Below the pieces are notes generated by a model. It was not told where the DNA came from. It saw only the letters and a list, made by a program, of their open reading frames with translations, and did no database searches. The position numbers and the translations under genes were made by a program. From Sclerurus mexicanus (Eukaryota; Chordata; Aves; Passeriformes; Furnariidae): a DNA stretch of 64,000 bases. Position 1 is the stretch's first letter, and each line of letters begins with the position of its first letter. Location of the stretch: positions 296,148-360,147 of the forward strand of contig VWZF01005764.1 of assembly GCA_013396755.1 (NCBI GenBank), read 5' to 3'. Shown here piece after piece: positions 14,101-25,985 of this stretch.

Positions 14101-17100
14101 TTTTTATCAAGGCTTTCAGGGACTTTTGTACCTTTACCTCTGCAGCCCCACGTTAAATCACTCAGCAAGAGATATGTCATTCAAATCATTCCTTTCGGCC
14201 TTATATCTAAACGTAGTCTTTAGGCTTCATCCTACGGGATTCACTTTATTTCTTCTTCCCAGGGGGGACTGGAGGTGAGAGGTTAAAGGGAGGCTGGTTT
14301 TTCAGCCAGTCTGGATCTGCAGTACGTGCCTTTCCTCCTGTCACTACTCACGTGGCTTAAGCACCTTTAGCAGTGCCTTCCTGGCCTTACTGATACAGCT
14401 CCTTTCTAAATGGCAAAAAGTGATGATGAGATCTTATGGCATCGAGTAACAGTTTCAGGTTTTTTGTTCCCAGATAACAGAGAGAAGCCCCAGACTGAGA
14501 TTTCTGAAGGATCTTAAAATTCAGCATTCAGTTCCATAGTGAATTTCACTGATATTTGTTTGTTTAAAGCCATCTTTTCCTGTTTGAAAATCCAGCGTGC
14601 TATTGAAGTTCATTGCTTTGTAGCTGAGCAAGGGCACTGCTTCCTTGCCCTTTCTCAGTGTGAAAAAAAGGAACTGGTTTTGTTTACTGGTGGTGACGTT
14701 TCTTTTCCATGTTTCTTGAGATTTGGCTCATGATGGAGCAGTTCAAGTGTGATAGAGACTCAGAGGCAGAGATTCAGATCTTTAGTGTTGCTCAGCTGAA
14801 TGCTGAGATGGTTGGGCAGGTCACAGCTGCCAGTCTGTGCAAGGGAAAGCATCCCTCTCTATCCAGAGCTTGTAAAACTAGCAGAGGTTCTTACCTGCTG
14901 TGGTCCTTTAGGTATTTAAGCTGCCCATCTAGAGCTGTGCAAGCAAACCTCAGAACATTTTTGTTTTAGGAGGAAATGCTATTTCATTCCATCCATTCTG
15001 GATTGGATTTTGCCCTAGGACAAACCTGGAATTTTCCCTTTCATACCTGCTTGCACTAAATGGCACAGTACTGTCACACAGCTGAAATAGCCAGATACTT
15101 CTAGAAATTCTGTAACAGGGGCTTCCCATTGACTTTCTAGTGAGATTTGACTTCTAAGATCTTGAATTCTCTCTGATTTTTGTTTCTTGTGCTTTAAGCA
15201 GGAATGCAGGCTGTGGGAGGGATGAAGAGATAACTTTCTTGGTTGGCATCACTAACATAGTTGATCAAACACAACGGCCATCCACGCAGGTACCAAGGCA
15301 CTGCTGAGCAGGTCTTTTGCCCTGTTTTGGATGAGCTGGTCCCACATTCTTCTAACCCAGCAAGAAGAGAGATTTTGCTACTTTGTATGAACCAGGGACA
15401 TGCTGCCTGTGGTACAGATCATGTCTTTATATGAGGATAACTCCTGTCTGCATGTGGGGCAGTGAGAACAAAGTAGAGCTGGAGAGGGATCAGGGACAAA
15501 AGCCTTCCTGCAGCATCCTTTTTCTTACAGCTCTTGTAAATATCTGACTTGCAGATAATCATGGGTGAATTTTCTCCCATATTAGGATGATGAGATAAGA
15601 TGTCTCTCATGAAGTGACCGAGCTAATTTGCTTTAATTGCAGAAGCGAGTGGGTTTGGTTGCTTTGCAATAATTGCGACCATTTTCATTCAAAAATGAGA
15701 ATTTAAGAGGCATTGAATACAGGCAAAGATTTATCTGAGATAATCTTGTTTTAAAAAACCCAACAACTACAAGAACAAACAATAGAAAACCTCCAAAATT
15801 TAAACCCCTAAAGTAGCCCTTTTCATGTCAGGTTTGAGATTTAAAGTCAGATTTTTGTGAAGAACATTGAAAACTGAAATTTAAAAAAAATCTAAGCGTT
15901 GATGTTTCTGCCTCTTTCCCAACTTGTAAATGAATGCTCAAACTCACATTATGCAGAAGTTGCCTGGTTTAATTGTCTATTAATCTCTATCTGGATACTG
16001 TGTAAAGGCAAATGCATTACAGACCAGTCTGTATCAGAGTAGCTGATCCATTAATTAGAAAATTATGTAAAATCAAGGAAATGCCAGTGTTTTTCATAAC
16101 AGATGTTTTAAACCAAGGCATTGTGAGAGAAAAATAAATGTTTTGGGGTTTTTTTTTAAGGGGAAGTTTTTATACAAGCTTTAATTAGATTTTGTCAGAA
16201 TACATTATTTTAATGGTTTTTCATTAATGAAGACTTGCTATGTACAGTAAAAAGAAGAAAAAAGTAATCTCAGATTCTATTTAAAGAGCAGACAGTGTAT
16301 TAAAAAACTATTAAAGATACTGCAATAATTGACAGAAAGATTTTGCGTGGGAAAAGAATCTCGGAAGCATCAGGTAATTTCAGACAAGGATGGGGGATAA
16401 CATCTCTGGCCTTAAGTGTTGTTTGAAGCTTTGTGTGTAAGACACCATGGTGTTGCTGAGGTCCCTGACCCCAGCTCTGCTTTCATGCCCTGGAAGCCAC
16501 TGGCCCTTTTGTCCCTGCTTTCAGCCGAGGTGTAAGGTCGAGTCCCCACAGACCGGGCTGCAACCCAAGGAGTGCTGGTGGAGTGTCCAGGCTCAGGAGA
16601 TGGGTGGGCTCTGCAGCCCCCTGAGCCCCAGGCGGACACAGGGCAGGGGCAGCAGGGCTGGAGTCATTGGGGCTGCGGTGAGAGATGCCCTGTCCTCCTA
16701 CCAGCCCGAGGCAGGGAAGAGAGCAAATGTCCGAGTGGCTCTGCATGGTGGGAAGGGTGAGAAACCACCCCGTGGCAGCTGGGAGAGGGTGGCCTCCTCT
16801 CTGCAATGCTTAGAGGGTCGCTGAGGTTGAGTTCCCTTTCCTTACTGCTTTCCTCAGCCCCCAGGCTTGTCCCGTTGCTCAGGAGTTCTCCAGTCACCAT
16901 CTCTTGCTGCCATGAGCTGGGGGGTGAATACAGCCCTCCTTCCCCAGTGTGGGCTCGTAGCTGTGGGACCCAAACCCGTTGTTTTCTGGAGGCATGAGAC
17001 TGACTTCAGTATCTGAAAATGCCAAATGTTATCAGTTATTATTCTCTTTCTGTGCTGCTTCAGCCTCCAGGATGGGGCCGTCTGATGTTTACCTTTGTTT

Positions 17101-18340
17101 GCAGGCTGTCCCACCACCTCAGTGGAAACCTGTATTATTTAACACAGGTCAGGGCTCCTAACTTGTTTGGGTTTTTGGAAACTGAATTATTTATCAGCCT
17201 TAAAAGGCCAACTCAAAGTCACTCCAAATTTTGTTTGATTAAAGCCATACTTACTGTTGGAAAAATGAAATACAAATAGCTGTAAGTTCCTCTGTTTCAG
17301 ATGGGTAAATGTCACATAGAGAATTAGGGGATTTTTTTTTTTTAAACTAGGTTTAAGTGAAAGAGTCTTTATTTAGTGTCATGTTTTTATTTAAAAGCAT
17401 TTATTTAAAGTTCTAAAAAACAAAGAATTCAATAAAGCAAGACAGGTGTAACTGCAAATGATTAATGATATAATTCTCAGTACTTTATAAAGTGTCTAAC
17501 ACCGAAGAGATTTATACAGTGCAGAATGGCAATTGTGCTTTGATGGAAGGAATAGGTAATCAATATCTGCAAGCTTGGAAAAAGCCTTCTATTTCCTCCT
17601 CTAATGATATAGGGTTTTTTTGCAAAGCAAGGATGTCTGAAGCATGAGACACTTGGAAGAAGAATTAATTTGAAATCTGTAGTGGAAGATCAGTTTCAAT
17701 TAAAACTACACTTGAATGTCCATGGAAAGGAGCAGGCAGTTAGGCCTGAACCTTCTGATGGCTACCAGGGAATAAGTGAATCCCACTGCACTATTCTTGA
17801 TTACATTTTATTGGTTGTTGTAGAGGTTGTTGAGCTTTTTCTTTTTTTTTTTTCCTGGGTAGGGGATATAATTTAGTTTGGTCTCAAAAGTTTTCTTCTC
17901 ACCTCCCCTATTGCCTTTGGCTTCTCGCGCTTATTGTTAACGCTGGGATGGCCCCAATTCTGCGCTGCTGGGAATGGAGACGTTGGGGTCGTGGCCTCTA
18001 TTTCTGTCTCGAGTTGCTGTCATAATGGTGGAGGTCATATTGCATGTAGTAATTTACATATCAAAAACTTCTGAAATAAATTAATGGCAAACCTTTCCAT
18101 TTATAAAATCCTGGGCTGATTTTAACTAGCAGGTCTTGAACCTCTAAATCGGAGCTTAGCCTTCTGACTGTGATTTGGGATGTCAGGACTTGGAGTCACA
18201 GCACCAGCACTATGTTGGGGTTTTGAATTGCTGAGAGAGTTTCGTTGCATTAGATTTTTTTCTTTAATAATTCAGCACCAGTATGGAAACATTTTATGGG
18301 TGGAAACTAATACTGTCAAGTGAAGAAAGCAGGTACTGCC

Positions 18341-18356
18341 TTTTTTTTTTTTTTTT
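18341..18356 (+). repeat. T16 homopolymer
   Basis: This is the longest T run in the window, followed by GTAAATTATAG. It is one of at least ten T runs of 11 or more bases on this strand. Confidence 0.95.
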
Positions 18357-19569
18357 GTAAATTATAGATAAGCAAGTGAAGCTACTGTATTTATAGAAAG
18401 AGATTTATTGCTATTAAATTAGCTCAAGCAAGTCAGTTTAAAAAAAAGCAGACAATGTTTTTTGAAATGACACAAAGCTATACAAGCCTTCAAAGGCTAC
18501 ATTTAAGCAAGAATCAGTCCAGGTATCTAAGTCACTTGAGGTTTTAATTCAACATGGTGGTTTGTTTGTTTACCCTTATGGCTTATTTTATTCATTTTGA
18601 CAAGGAAGTTTTTACTGCAAACAGATTGAGAGTTGGCTATACTTAAAATAAGTAAATGAAAAATTGTAGCAAGATGCATGGAAGGAACCGTACAGTCCCT
18701 GTTGAAATAAATCCGCCTACTCAAAAAATAATTCCCCATTGACACAGAATACTTAAAAAAGAAAAATTTGAGTGCACAACTCCTTTTGAATGCACAGCTG
18801 AAACCACTGAGATAGCCTCTGAGAGCAGAGTGCTTTTGAAAAGCTCACCCCTTGTTTATAACAAGGCCAAAAAACGAGAGCTGGCAGGTTTGATTATGTG
18901 TAGTGCTAAACATTTTAAAACAAATTCCTAAGTTTCATGGAGTAGATGCAAGGTTATATGAAAAATAAATCTGAATTTCCAATTAATTCACTGCAATCCA
19001 ATTACCAAGAGAATCCTGATTTGGGATAAGTAGCAGTGTTTCAGTGGAACACGTTAGGTTTCCCCCACAGAAGGTTTTTAATAATTCTGTCCTCCTTGGT
19101 TGTGATACGTTGGGAAATTAACTGGAAGTGGCTTTTGCTGACAATACAAGTTGAACCACAAGATAAATGAAACTGATTTTTAACCTGGGCAGATGATGTA
19201 AATGATTTTTAAAGGATGTTGCAGTTTTGACTAATTGTACTTGAAAGTAAAAGACTTTCTTGTTGTGCTTGGGTACCAGACAGCGTTTGTGTGTGATGAG
19301 TATAGCACAAAATCTCACTATTGATTAAGTGTCCTGCATTAGCTCACAGGAAGAAAGCACGAATGTATTTTGCAACTAGACAGATTAAAACTCAGAGTCC
19401 AGAGAAACTGGCCTTCACAGCTGCTGGGTTTGGATGGCACTAATTGAATTTACATGTGCTTCTCCGGTGTGTGATAAATGCACATTGGTGCATCATTTAC
19501 TGCTGTCTGCCTGTCTAACAGGCCTGCTGACAGGGTAGTTCAGAGCCACAATACAGGTGTGACATCAGG

Positions 19570-19745
19570 GGTCTCAGGAGAGCAGGGTTCAACTTGGCTT
19601 TGATAGTTGAGCTTGGGCAAATTGCTTCCCTTCTCAGCCATCAATTTCCCTGTCTCTACATGAGAATACTGTTGCTGATTCTGGCTGTAAAGGACTTCAG
19701 GAACTGTGAGCAACAAGTGCTTTACAAGAACTCTGCTATTATTTC
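19570..19745 (+). mobile_element. MIR-like SINE relic
   Basis: The stretch follows the order of the ancient MIR SINE: a segment near GAGCAGGGTTCAACTTGGCT (box B-like GGTTCAA), then GAGCTTGGGCAAATTGCTTC, then CTCAGCCATCAATTTCCCTG (compare CTCAGTTTCCTCATCTG), and at the end AAGTGCTTTACAAGAACTC with CTATTATT. Similarity is partial, as expected for an element older than the bird-mammal split. The assignment rests on remembered consensus order, not a computed alignment. Confidence 0.7.
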
Positions 19746-20564
19746 AGGAGCTCAAAACACTGTTTGCACTCACAGGAAGGTAATCTTTTAGTCTCTGTTA
19801 ATACAATTTAAGAGTTGGAAAGTGAGGTCATAGAAAAAACTGGAAATTCATGGGAGATCCTCCTAAGTGCGCTGCTGAGTGTTCTAGTGCATCTAGAGCT
19901 GGTATGTGGTGCAGATGACAAGGTCTTTGTCTCAAACCTTTTATTTTTCCATATTATTTTGACTGTTCATCAAAACCAGAAAACTCATTTAAGAATAGCA
20001 GCAAAAGAAAGTTGCAGTGTCTTGCTAACAGGAAATCCTCCCTCCAGAGTAATTTTTTTTTTCTCCTTTGCTCCTCTTTTTTTCAAATTTACTAATATAC
20101 ATTAAGTTTAATTTTCTTTTTATCTTTTCTGGCTTCAAAACCTCCAAAAGAAATGAGATCATTAATAAAGATCGTATAATTTAAGCAGAGTATTGCACAA
20201 ACACAAGTTAATGGGTAGCTGATACATTATTTGTCCATTGTGAAAAGGTAAACTCTGTAGTAATATATTAAGGCTGAAGCTTTATGAAAGTTCCCACAGC
20301 ACCATGCTAATGGATAACACTCGCACAAGAGGGGCTTGGGAGCTGCAGATAGTTTCATAGAATAGTAAATTTAAAAAAAGGCCATTGTTCATTAGTGCCA
20401 GAGGCAAAGTTGGAGCACGGCACAAAGCCAGTGGATTTCAATCTCCTCATAAGTTTCCACATCTCAACCTCTTTCAAATGCTAGAAGTGTAGCTGCAGTG
20501 GAGTTACCTGGGGAGTTTAAGTGCTTCATCCTCACACTTAGGAGTTATCCAGCTCTGTTGAACC

Positions 20565-20600
20565 ACTGGAATGTTAATTGGCATTGGTATTTTTTAACAG
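20565..20600 (+). promoter_or_regulatory. PTPRG: 3' splice site of the upstream PTPRG intron
   Basis: The intron ends TATTTTTTAACAG just before the exon. TGTTAAT, about 24 bases upstream, is a fair branch-point candidate. The T tract is short (six), so this acceptor is moderate rather than strong. The exon itself starts with GT, giving CAG followed by GTACCT. Position and phase come from the coding match. Confidence 0.85.
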
Positions 20601-20780
20601 GTACCTATGGTCCCGAGCACTGGGTTACTTCCAGTGAGAAGTGTGGAGGGTCTCACCAGTCTCCCATAGACATCGTAGACCATCTGGCCCATGTTGGAGA
20701 TGAGTATCAAGAACTGCAGCTCGATGGTTTTGACAATGAATCTTCGAACAAGACTTGGATGAAAAACACAGGGAAAACGG
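20601..20780 (+). CDS. PTPRG: PTPRG internal coding exon: 5' part of the carbonic-anhydrase-like ectodomain
   Basis: This 180 bp exon supplies 2 bases completing a split codon, 59 whole codons, and 1 base of the next codon (phase 1 at both ends). The peptide opens TYGPEHW, followed by CGG and QSPIDI, the N-terminal signature of alpha carbonic anhydrase folds (GPEHW and QSP-DI in true enzymes). It continues with DGFDNESSNKTW and ends NTGKT. The run ELQLDGFDNESSNKTW matches vertebrate PTPRG and differs clearly from PTPRZ1. PTPRG is a type I membrane receptor tyrosine phosphatase whose CA-like domain binds contactins (known for the family). Two N-glycosylation sequons are visible (NES, NKT). In secreted and membrane alpha-CAs the Cys of CGG normally pairs with a later Cys, which is not in this window. 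Boundaries: AG at 20599-20600 and GTATGT from 20781. The exon is probably coding exon 3, by recalled human gene order; the number is not proved here. Confidence 0.95.
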
Positions 20781-20786
20781 GTATGT
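20781..20786 (+). promoter_or_regulatory. PTPRG: 5' splice site (GTATGT) after the first visible PTPRG exon
   Basis: The exon ends ACGG and the intron starts GTATGT, close to the vertebrate donor consensus. Without splicing here, the frame would run on for about 15 codons to a TAA at 20825-20827. Confidence 0.9.
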
Positions 20787-21000
20787 TCTCTTCTGCTCGT
20801 CTCCATAGCCTGCCTACAGTCAATTAAAAATTCAAGCCATGTTCCACCTTCCTGTTTTTTATATTGTTCTGTTGTTTGGGCTTTGTGGCTTTCTTTTGTT
20901 TTTAATATAATTTTCCAGTAGGAGCCACCTAACTCTGCCTCTGCATTCTGTGCATAACTAGTTCTGCAGATTGATTTTAAGGGGGTTCTTTTTAAGGTGG

Positions 21001-21060
21001 TTTTTTTGTTTGTTTGTTTGGGGTTTTTTGGTTTGTTTTGGTTTGATTTTTTTTTTTGTT
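21001..21060 (+). repeat. (TTTG)n-like low-complexity tract
   Basis: Repeated TTTG with TTGGGG interruptions, ending in a T11 run (21047-21057). It begins 220 bp after the first PTPRG donor site. Confidence 0.9.
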
Positions 21061-22235
21061 CTCAGTATAATTCTCTGGGTAGTCAGTTGTTCTTCAGAAT
21101 AAAAGGCAGTGTAAAAGTTTCAAGGTGTAACCTTGAATTATCAGCTTTGGGAGTCTGTAACATCTAATCCAAAAGAATGCTGAGACGCAGGGCTCGGGGG
21201 GAAGGAAAGGGGAAGTCTTAGAAATTGGAAGATTTTAGAGAAGAAAGAGCAATAACTGCTTGGAATAGAGGGGGTTTATTAGTGTGTTTCTGATATGATT
21301 ATCACACAGTATTCTTCAGTGAACTGAATCCTTTTCTGCTCTGTCTGTTCTGGCTTTTAGAGGAAAAAGACCAGGCATGAGTACCGCTTATTTTTACCAA
21401 AACAGTTCACCAAAAGGTCAAGCTTGATTTATATGCAAAGCCACATGCATTTGATTACTCTTTAATTCTAAAAATGTAAAAAGCAGAAATTATAAGGCCA
21501 CCCTCTTCATTTGACAAGGTCAAATATTTTTAGGGGATTGGATTAAACCACTAATTAATTCAATTTTATTTATTGGAAGTATATTTTTGTCTTTAACATC
21601 TGCCTTGCATCTCTATAGTGCTTTCTGTACCGTGTCCCTAGCCAGAGGTCTGCTAGCAAAACCCAGGGCGTGTGCCTCTCTGGGAATTTGCAGCATGACC
21701 TCGGTACAGCCATCGCTCCCAGGGGACTTTGGGTCTAAGCCACGACCTGCAGTCCAGCAAGTGTTTCAGATCCAGCTCCAGGGGTTTAGGATCTTAGCAG
21801 GAGTTGGGAGTTATTGCCCCTCAGATGAAACGGAGTGACAGTTTGTGATCCTGTTTTCTTTTACTGCAGAGCAAGTCCCGTTAACATGAACCACCACCAA
21901 GCATAGCTGGGGGGTTTGATGCATTACTGAGGGGTTTTCTTCCAGCTTCACTAAGAAATGCTCCTGTTTGCTTTGAAATCTTGACTTTTTTACCCTTTGT
22001 AGCAACGTGAGGTTCAGACAAGGTTGAGTGCTATGGAAATTTGGTGCTTAATTAATCTATTCATGTCATGAACCCTGCCCTTATGGTCACAGAGGCTGTT
22101 TGTGGTAATCAGCAATAAATGTAATTAGAAATACTATGAAAAAGTGACGGCACTGTTCTTCAAAGAAGGATGTTAATGCTATACTGTACCTGTAATTGTG
22201 ACATTGCTGCACATATTATAGTAGGAAACCATGTT

Positions 22236-22835
22236 AGAATTATAGAATCATTTAGGTTGGAAAAGACCTTTGAGATCCTTGAGTCCAGCCATTAACCCAG
22301 CACTGCCAAGCCCACCACTGAACCATGTCCCAAGTGTCACATCTACACATGTCTTTTAATACCTACAGGGATAATGACTCCACCACTTCCCTGGGCAGCC
22401 TGTTCCAGTGCTTGACAACCCTTTTGATGAAGAAGTTGTTTTTTTTAAAAATGTAATCTAAACCTCCCCTGGCACAAGTTGAGGTCATTTGCTCTTTCCC
22501 TATAGTTTGTTACATGGGAGAAGAGACTGTCTCCTCCCCCCTCTGCATAAGACCTCCTTTCAGGTGGTTGTAGAGAGTGATAAGGTCCTCCTTGAGCCTC
22601 CTTTTCTGCAGGCTAAAGACCCCCAGCTCCCTTAGCCTCTCCTCATCAGACTTGTGCTCCAGACCTTTCACCAGCTTTGTTGCCCTTCCCTGGACTCATT
22701 CCAGCACCTCAATGTCCTTCTTTTTGTGAGGAGCCCAAAAGTGAACACAGGATTCAAGGTGTGGCCTCACCAGCACTGAGTACAAGGGACCAGTCACTGC
22801 CCTGGTCCTGCTGGCCACACTTGCTCACACAAGCT
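22236..22835 (-). mobile_element. CR1 LINE, 5'-truncated copy
   Basis: The + strand opens with TATAGAATCATTTAGGTTGG, the reverse complement of the avian CR1 3' end and its TTCTATGA-type tail. It then follows the familiar order of a reversed CR1 3' region: AAAAGACCTTTGAGATC, TCCACCACTTCCCTGGGCAG, CTGTTCCAGTGCTTGACAACC, GGTCCTCCTTGAGCCTCC, CAGCTCCCTTAGCCTCTCCTC, TGGACTCATTCCAGCACCTC, and GTGGCCTCACCAGCACTGAGTA. The match fades after about 22835, so the 5' boundary is approximate. Only the far 3' part of the element (end of ORF2 and the 3' UTR) is present, with no intact frame. It is inserted antisense to PTPRG. The family is typical of birds and other reptiles and is the main clue to the host. 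Confidence 0.93.
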
Positions 22836-25225
22836 AGAACCTTGGTGTGTTGAGCTGAAACGTGCCAGCAAGTTTTCCAATCTACACACAGTTGGCAATG
22901 AAAGCTGAACCTCCAGTCTTCTCTGCTGGGTGATTTTAGCACTCCTGCTATATTGGATTTCCTCACCCATTGGGGTATGGATTTTTGCTGACAAGTTATT
23001 GCTTCTCAGAGCAACAGTAGCTGTCACTTTTCTTGGTAACTTATGGCCTTTTGCTGGTAATGTGAAGACTCTTGCTGTCAGCCCTGATTTCTTCTGCTGA
23101 GCTCCTAACTCCTCCCTCGTTTTATCAAGTCCCATTCCTTTTCTTGGTTTTCTGACCTTTTGAAGAAACTTGCCTGGGATTAGTTTTTAAAGTGATAAGT
23201 GGTAAAGCAGCAAACCAAGCAGGATGTTTTGGCTTATTGGTAGAAGACAGAGGCAGGCTGTGCCATAAATTGCAATGCATTTTGGCAGCAGAGTCTTGGA
23301 GCAGATGGCCACATGAGACCTTCATATTGCCGACTGACAGAGACAGTAAACTAAATAACTGTTTAAGCAGTGGTGACGGATGTAGAGGGCATTTTTCAGC
23401 AATTAATGACTGGTTAAAAGAGACAGGAGTTCCAGGGAAAGCCAAAGGCCCTTAACCTTAATGCTCATTAACTGGCAGGAAATGTGTTACTTGGGTTATT
23501 GTTATTGCTATAGGACCTAGTCATTTTTTTTTTTTTTAGGGTGGAACAATGAGTTATTTTTATGCTCTGAAATGTTAAAAGGTAAAGAGGTTATTGCTGC
23601 TTAGATTTGTTCTGCTCTTTCTTCTGTGTCCCCCCACCCCATATCAGGTAAAGGGCATACAATGTACAGAAAACAGCATTTCATTCAGAAAATGGAAATG
23701 GATTTGTTAAGCCCCTGTCTCAACTAGAAGTGCTTTTGTGCACAATTACATTGGTGAAGGCACTAATGTAGGTTTGATTTCATCACCATAGTAGCTGGCC
23801 ACTATGTATTAAGTGGTAAAGATCACTTGGAGAGTACACACGTGTTTCATAGTTGTATTTCCATTAGTAGTTTTCATTTGTGTCACCTTATAATTGTCAG
23901 CTGGGCCTGAGATTGACAAGGCTTCTGTGAGCCTGACCTGCCTCATGGAAAAGCACCCATGGCATCAGTACCCCCAGCAGCATTACACACACACATTGCC
24001 ATTTTACCCCTTTTTATGTCACTGAGAACTTCTTAAAACTCCTTCTGCTTAAAGAAACTGGCTACCAGAGACGTTTGGGATTTTTTAAGTACTTTTCCTA
24101 TTTGATATGCATCATTCTGGCTAGTCCCGACCATCAGAGCCGCTCTGTAGGGCAGGGGAACAGCTGCTTTGAGTCCAGGTTTATTCCTGCTCTCAAAGGG
24201 GTCATGGGCGTCCAACTGCAGCCCTGAACCTGCGAATGGCATCACACAGTTGTGGTCCTGGTGGCTGCATGGCACTTCCTTTGGGTCTGTAATCTCAGTT
24301 ATGTAGTATTTTGAATGAGTGGGCTTTGGGAGTTGATTCCTTGCAGTCTACAGAAATCCTTGGATAAAAGCAGTGGCTCTCAAATCCCAGTAAGATGATG
24401 TTTGTTTATTCCAGTCCTGAGTACTAGAGGTCACGTGAAAGGGAGGGAAAGCCTCCAAATCACTGGCAATAAGGGGATGCTGCTGAGCTAGGAAGGTGAT
24501 GGGAACACGTGTTGTACAGCTCAGCAGTGTAAGAAATACTGTAAAATGAACAATTAGATGAACATTTCAGATTGTACATCCTCCTAATTATCCTTTTAAT
24601 TATTCATCTAAAACAAGTAAAATGACCCCCGTCAGAACCATAAATTATTTAGAAACTATCAAATATTTATTAGATGCAACTGAATCTCCACAGAGGTTTT
24701 TAACAGATGCATGGGAATCCACTTTCCCGTATTCTGCATCTCCTACAATTTTATCTATGAAATTTATAACTAATTGAATGATATTTTCACTATTTAAAGT
24801 ACTGCTGGACTCATTGGGAATCTTTTAAGGGAGGCAGAGAGCAGTGGCGCTTTCAGTCACTTACATTTCACGGATTTAGTGTAAGCAGACAGCGACTACC
24901 AGCAGTGCCCTGGCTGACACAGGCACCGTCCTGTAGCCACTACTGCACACCCACCTTCCTGCACAAACACTGGGATGCAAAGGAAGTGCCGAAAGAAGCA
25001 GAAATCATGGAAGAAAACAGCCCTGTGATTTCACTGGCCCAATTTAGAAACATCTGAACATCTCATTCCATTTAACATTTAGGTAGTTTTGACATAAACA
25101 GTTTAAAGTTGAGCTGTGTGGAAAAACTGCACTGTCTCTCCTCACGGGAGGGCAGAAAGCCTGGCCTGCAGCAGAGCCTGCACTGAGTCACCAACAGAGG
25201 AGTAACTTTTATTTCACAAGTAGCT

Positions 25226-25266
25226 TTTGTTGTTGGTTTTGGTTTGTTTGGGGTGGGTTTTTTTTC
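25226..25266 (+). repeat. T/G-rich low-complexity tract
   Basis: TTGTTGTTGG, GTTTGTTTGGGG and a closing T run followed by CAGCAG. The T tract plus CAG looks like a splice acceptor, but no coding exon follows. Confidence 0.8.
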
Positions 25267-25889
25267 AGCAGTGAATAAAATCCTCTCTCTTACATAATAA
25301 AATTGGATTTATATTAATGTTCCCATCGTGATGACACAGTTGGCTTGAGAACACAGAGAAATCCGTGTGGGTTTTGCTATTTCCATTAAAAAAAAATATC
25401 CCTAAACAAACCCCAAAACTTTAAATACAGGATTCTAAGCACAGCAAGCAGTGATCTTCAATGGCTTTTACAGAAACAAAATTCTAGTTTTAGTTCTGTT
25501 TTTAAGCAACAGTTTCGTGAGGGATGAGAAGAAGGGATTTTGTAGAGGAGTAATTTTTAGGAATTATGTGTATTGAAAACAGGAGATGCTGGAAAGACAG
25601 CTGATCTTGTAATGAGAGTAGCAGACAGGAGTTTTTTTGAGAACTGGAATCAGTTCTTGCTTGGACCACAGACCTCCCCTGTAACATGTACCAGCTTCCA
25701 CCATACGATTTTGCCCTCTGTTTGGACCTACAGCTCTTACTGTTACATAAAATACAAAGGCTTTTGGAAGTGAAAAGAAAATACAAAGATGATCCTTTTG
25801 ACCCTTATTGAATCATGTAATAATAATGTCAGAGTCAGTGTAATAAAACTAAGTTCTTAAGGAGGATGTCTTATGAGTGGGTCTCAAAA

Positions 25890-25985
25890 ATGTTATTGTC
25901 GTTCTCCCCATTTTACAGAGAGGAGGAGCAGAGAGGGTAAGGAAAGCACCTGCCTTGTCCAGCAGTAGAGGTGGGACAGGGCACA
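25890..25985 (-). mobile_element. MIR-like SINE relic, reverse orientation
   Basis: TTATTGTCGTTCTCCCCATT, then TTTTACAGAGAGGAGGAGC, AGAGAGGGTAAGGAAAGCACC and TGCCTTGTCCAGCAGTAG match, in order, the reverse complement of the MIR core (CCCCATTTTACAGATGAGGA, then GGTTAAG, TTGCCCAAGG). It ends about 430 bp upstream of the exon at 26421. The edges are uncertain. Confidence 0.7.

Larger units (their letters stand above)
1..20600 (+). other. PTPRG: PTPRG intron, 3' portion (upstream end outside window)
   Basis: No coding exon was recognised in these 20.6 kb. The preceding PTPRG exon, which should end just before a Gly codon within a WAYSG-like motif, was not found by eye, so the intron probably starts beyond the left edge. 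The sequence is AT-rich with GC-richer patches at about 9010-9600 and 16440-16990, where several frames stay open only because stop codons are rare. It contains a 16-bp triple repeat near 5.5 kb, short GTT and ATG microsatellites, T/G-rich tracts, a MIR-like SINE near 19.6 kb and AT-rich stretches resembling conserved non-coding elements. Open frames of 60-150 codons occur on both strands with no recognisable domain. Confidence 0.85.

Noticed and set aside
16412..16900. Frames of 60-125 codons on both strands
   Set aside because: GC-rich stretch with few stops; simultaneous openness on both strands argues against coding.
20355..20375. TCATAGAATAGT, resembling a CR1 terminus
   Set aside because: No CR1 body follows on either side.
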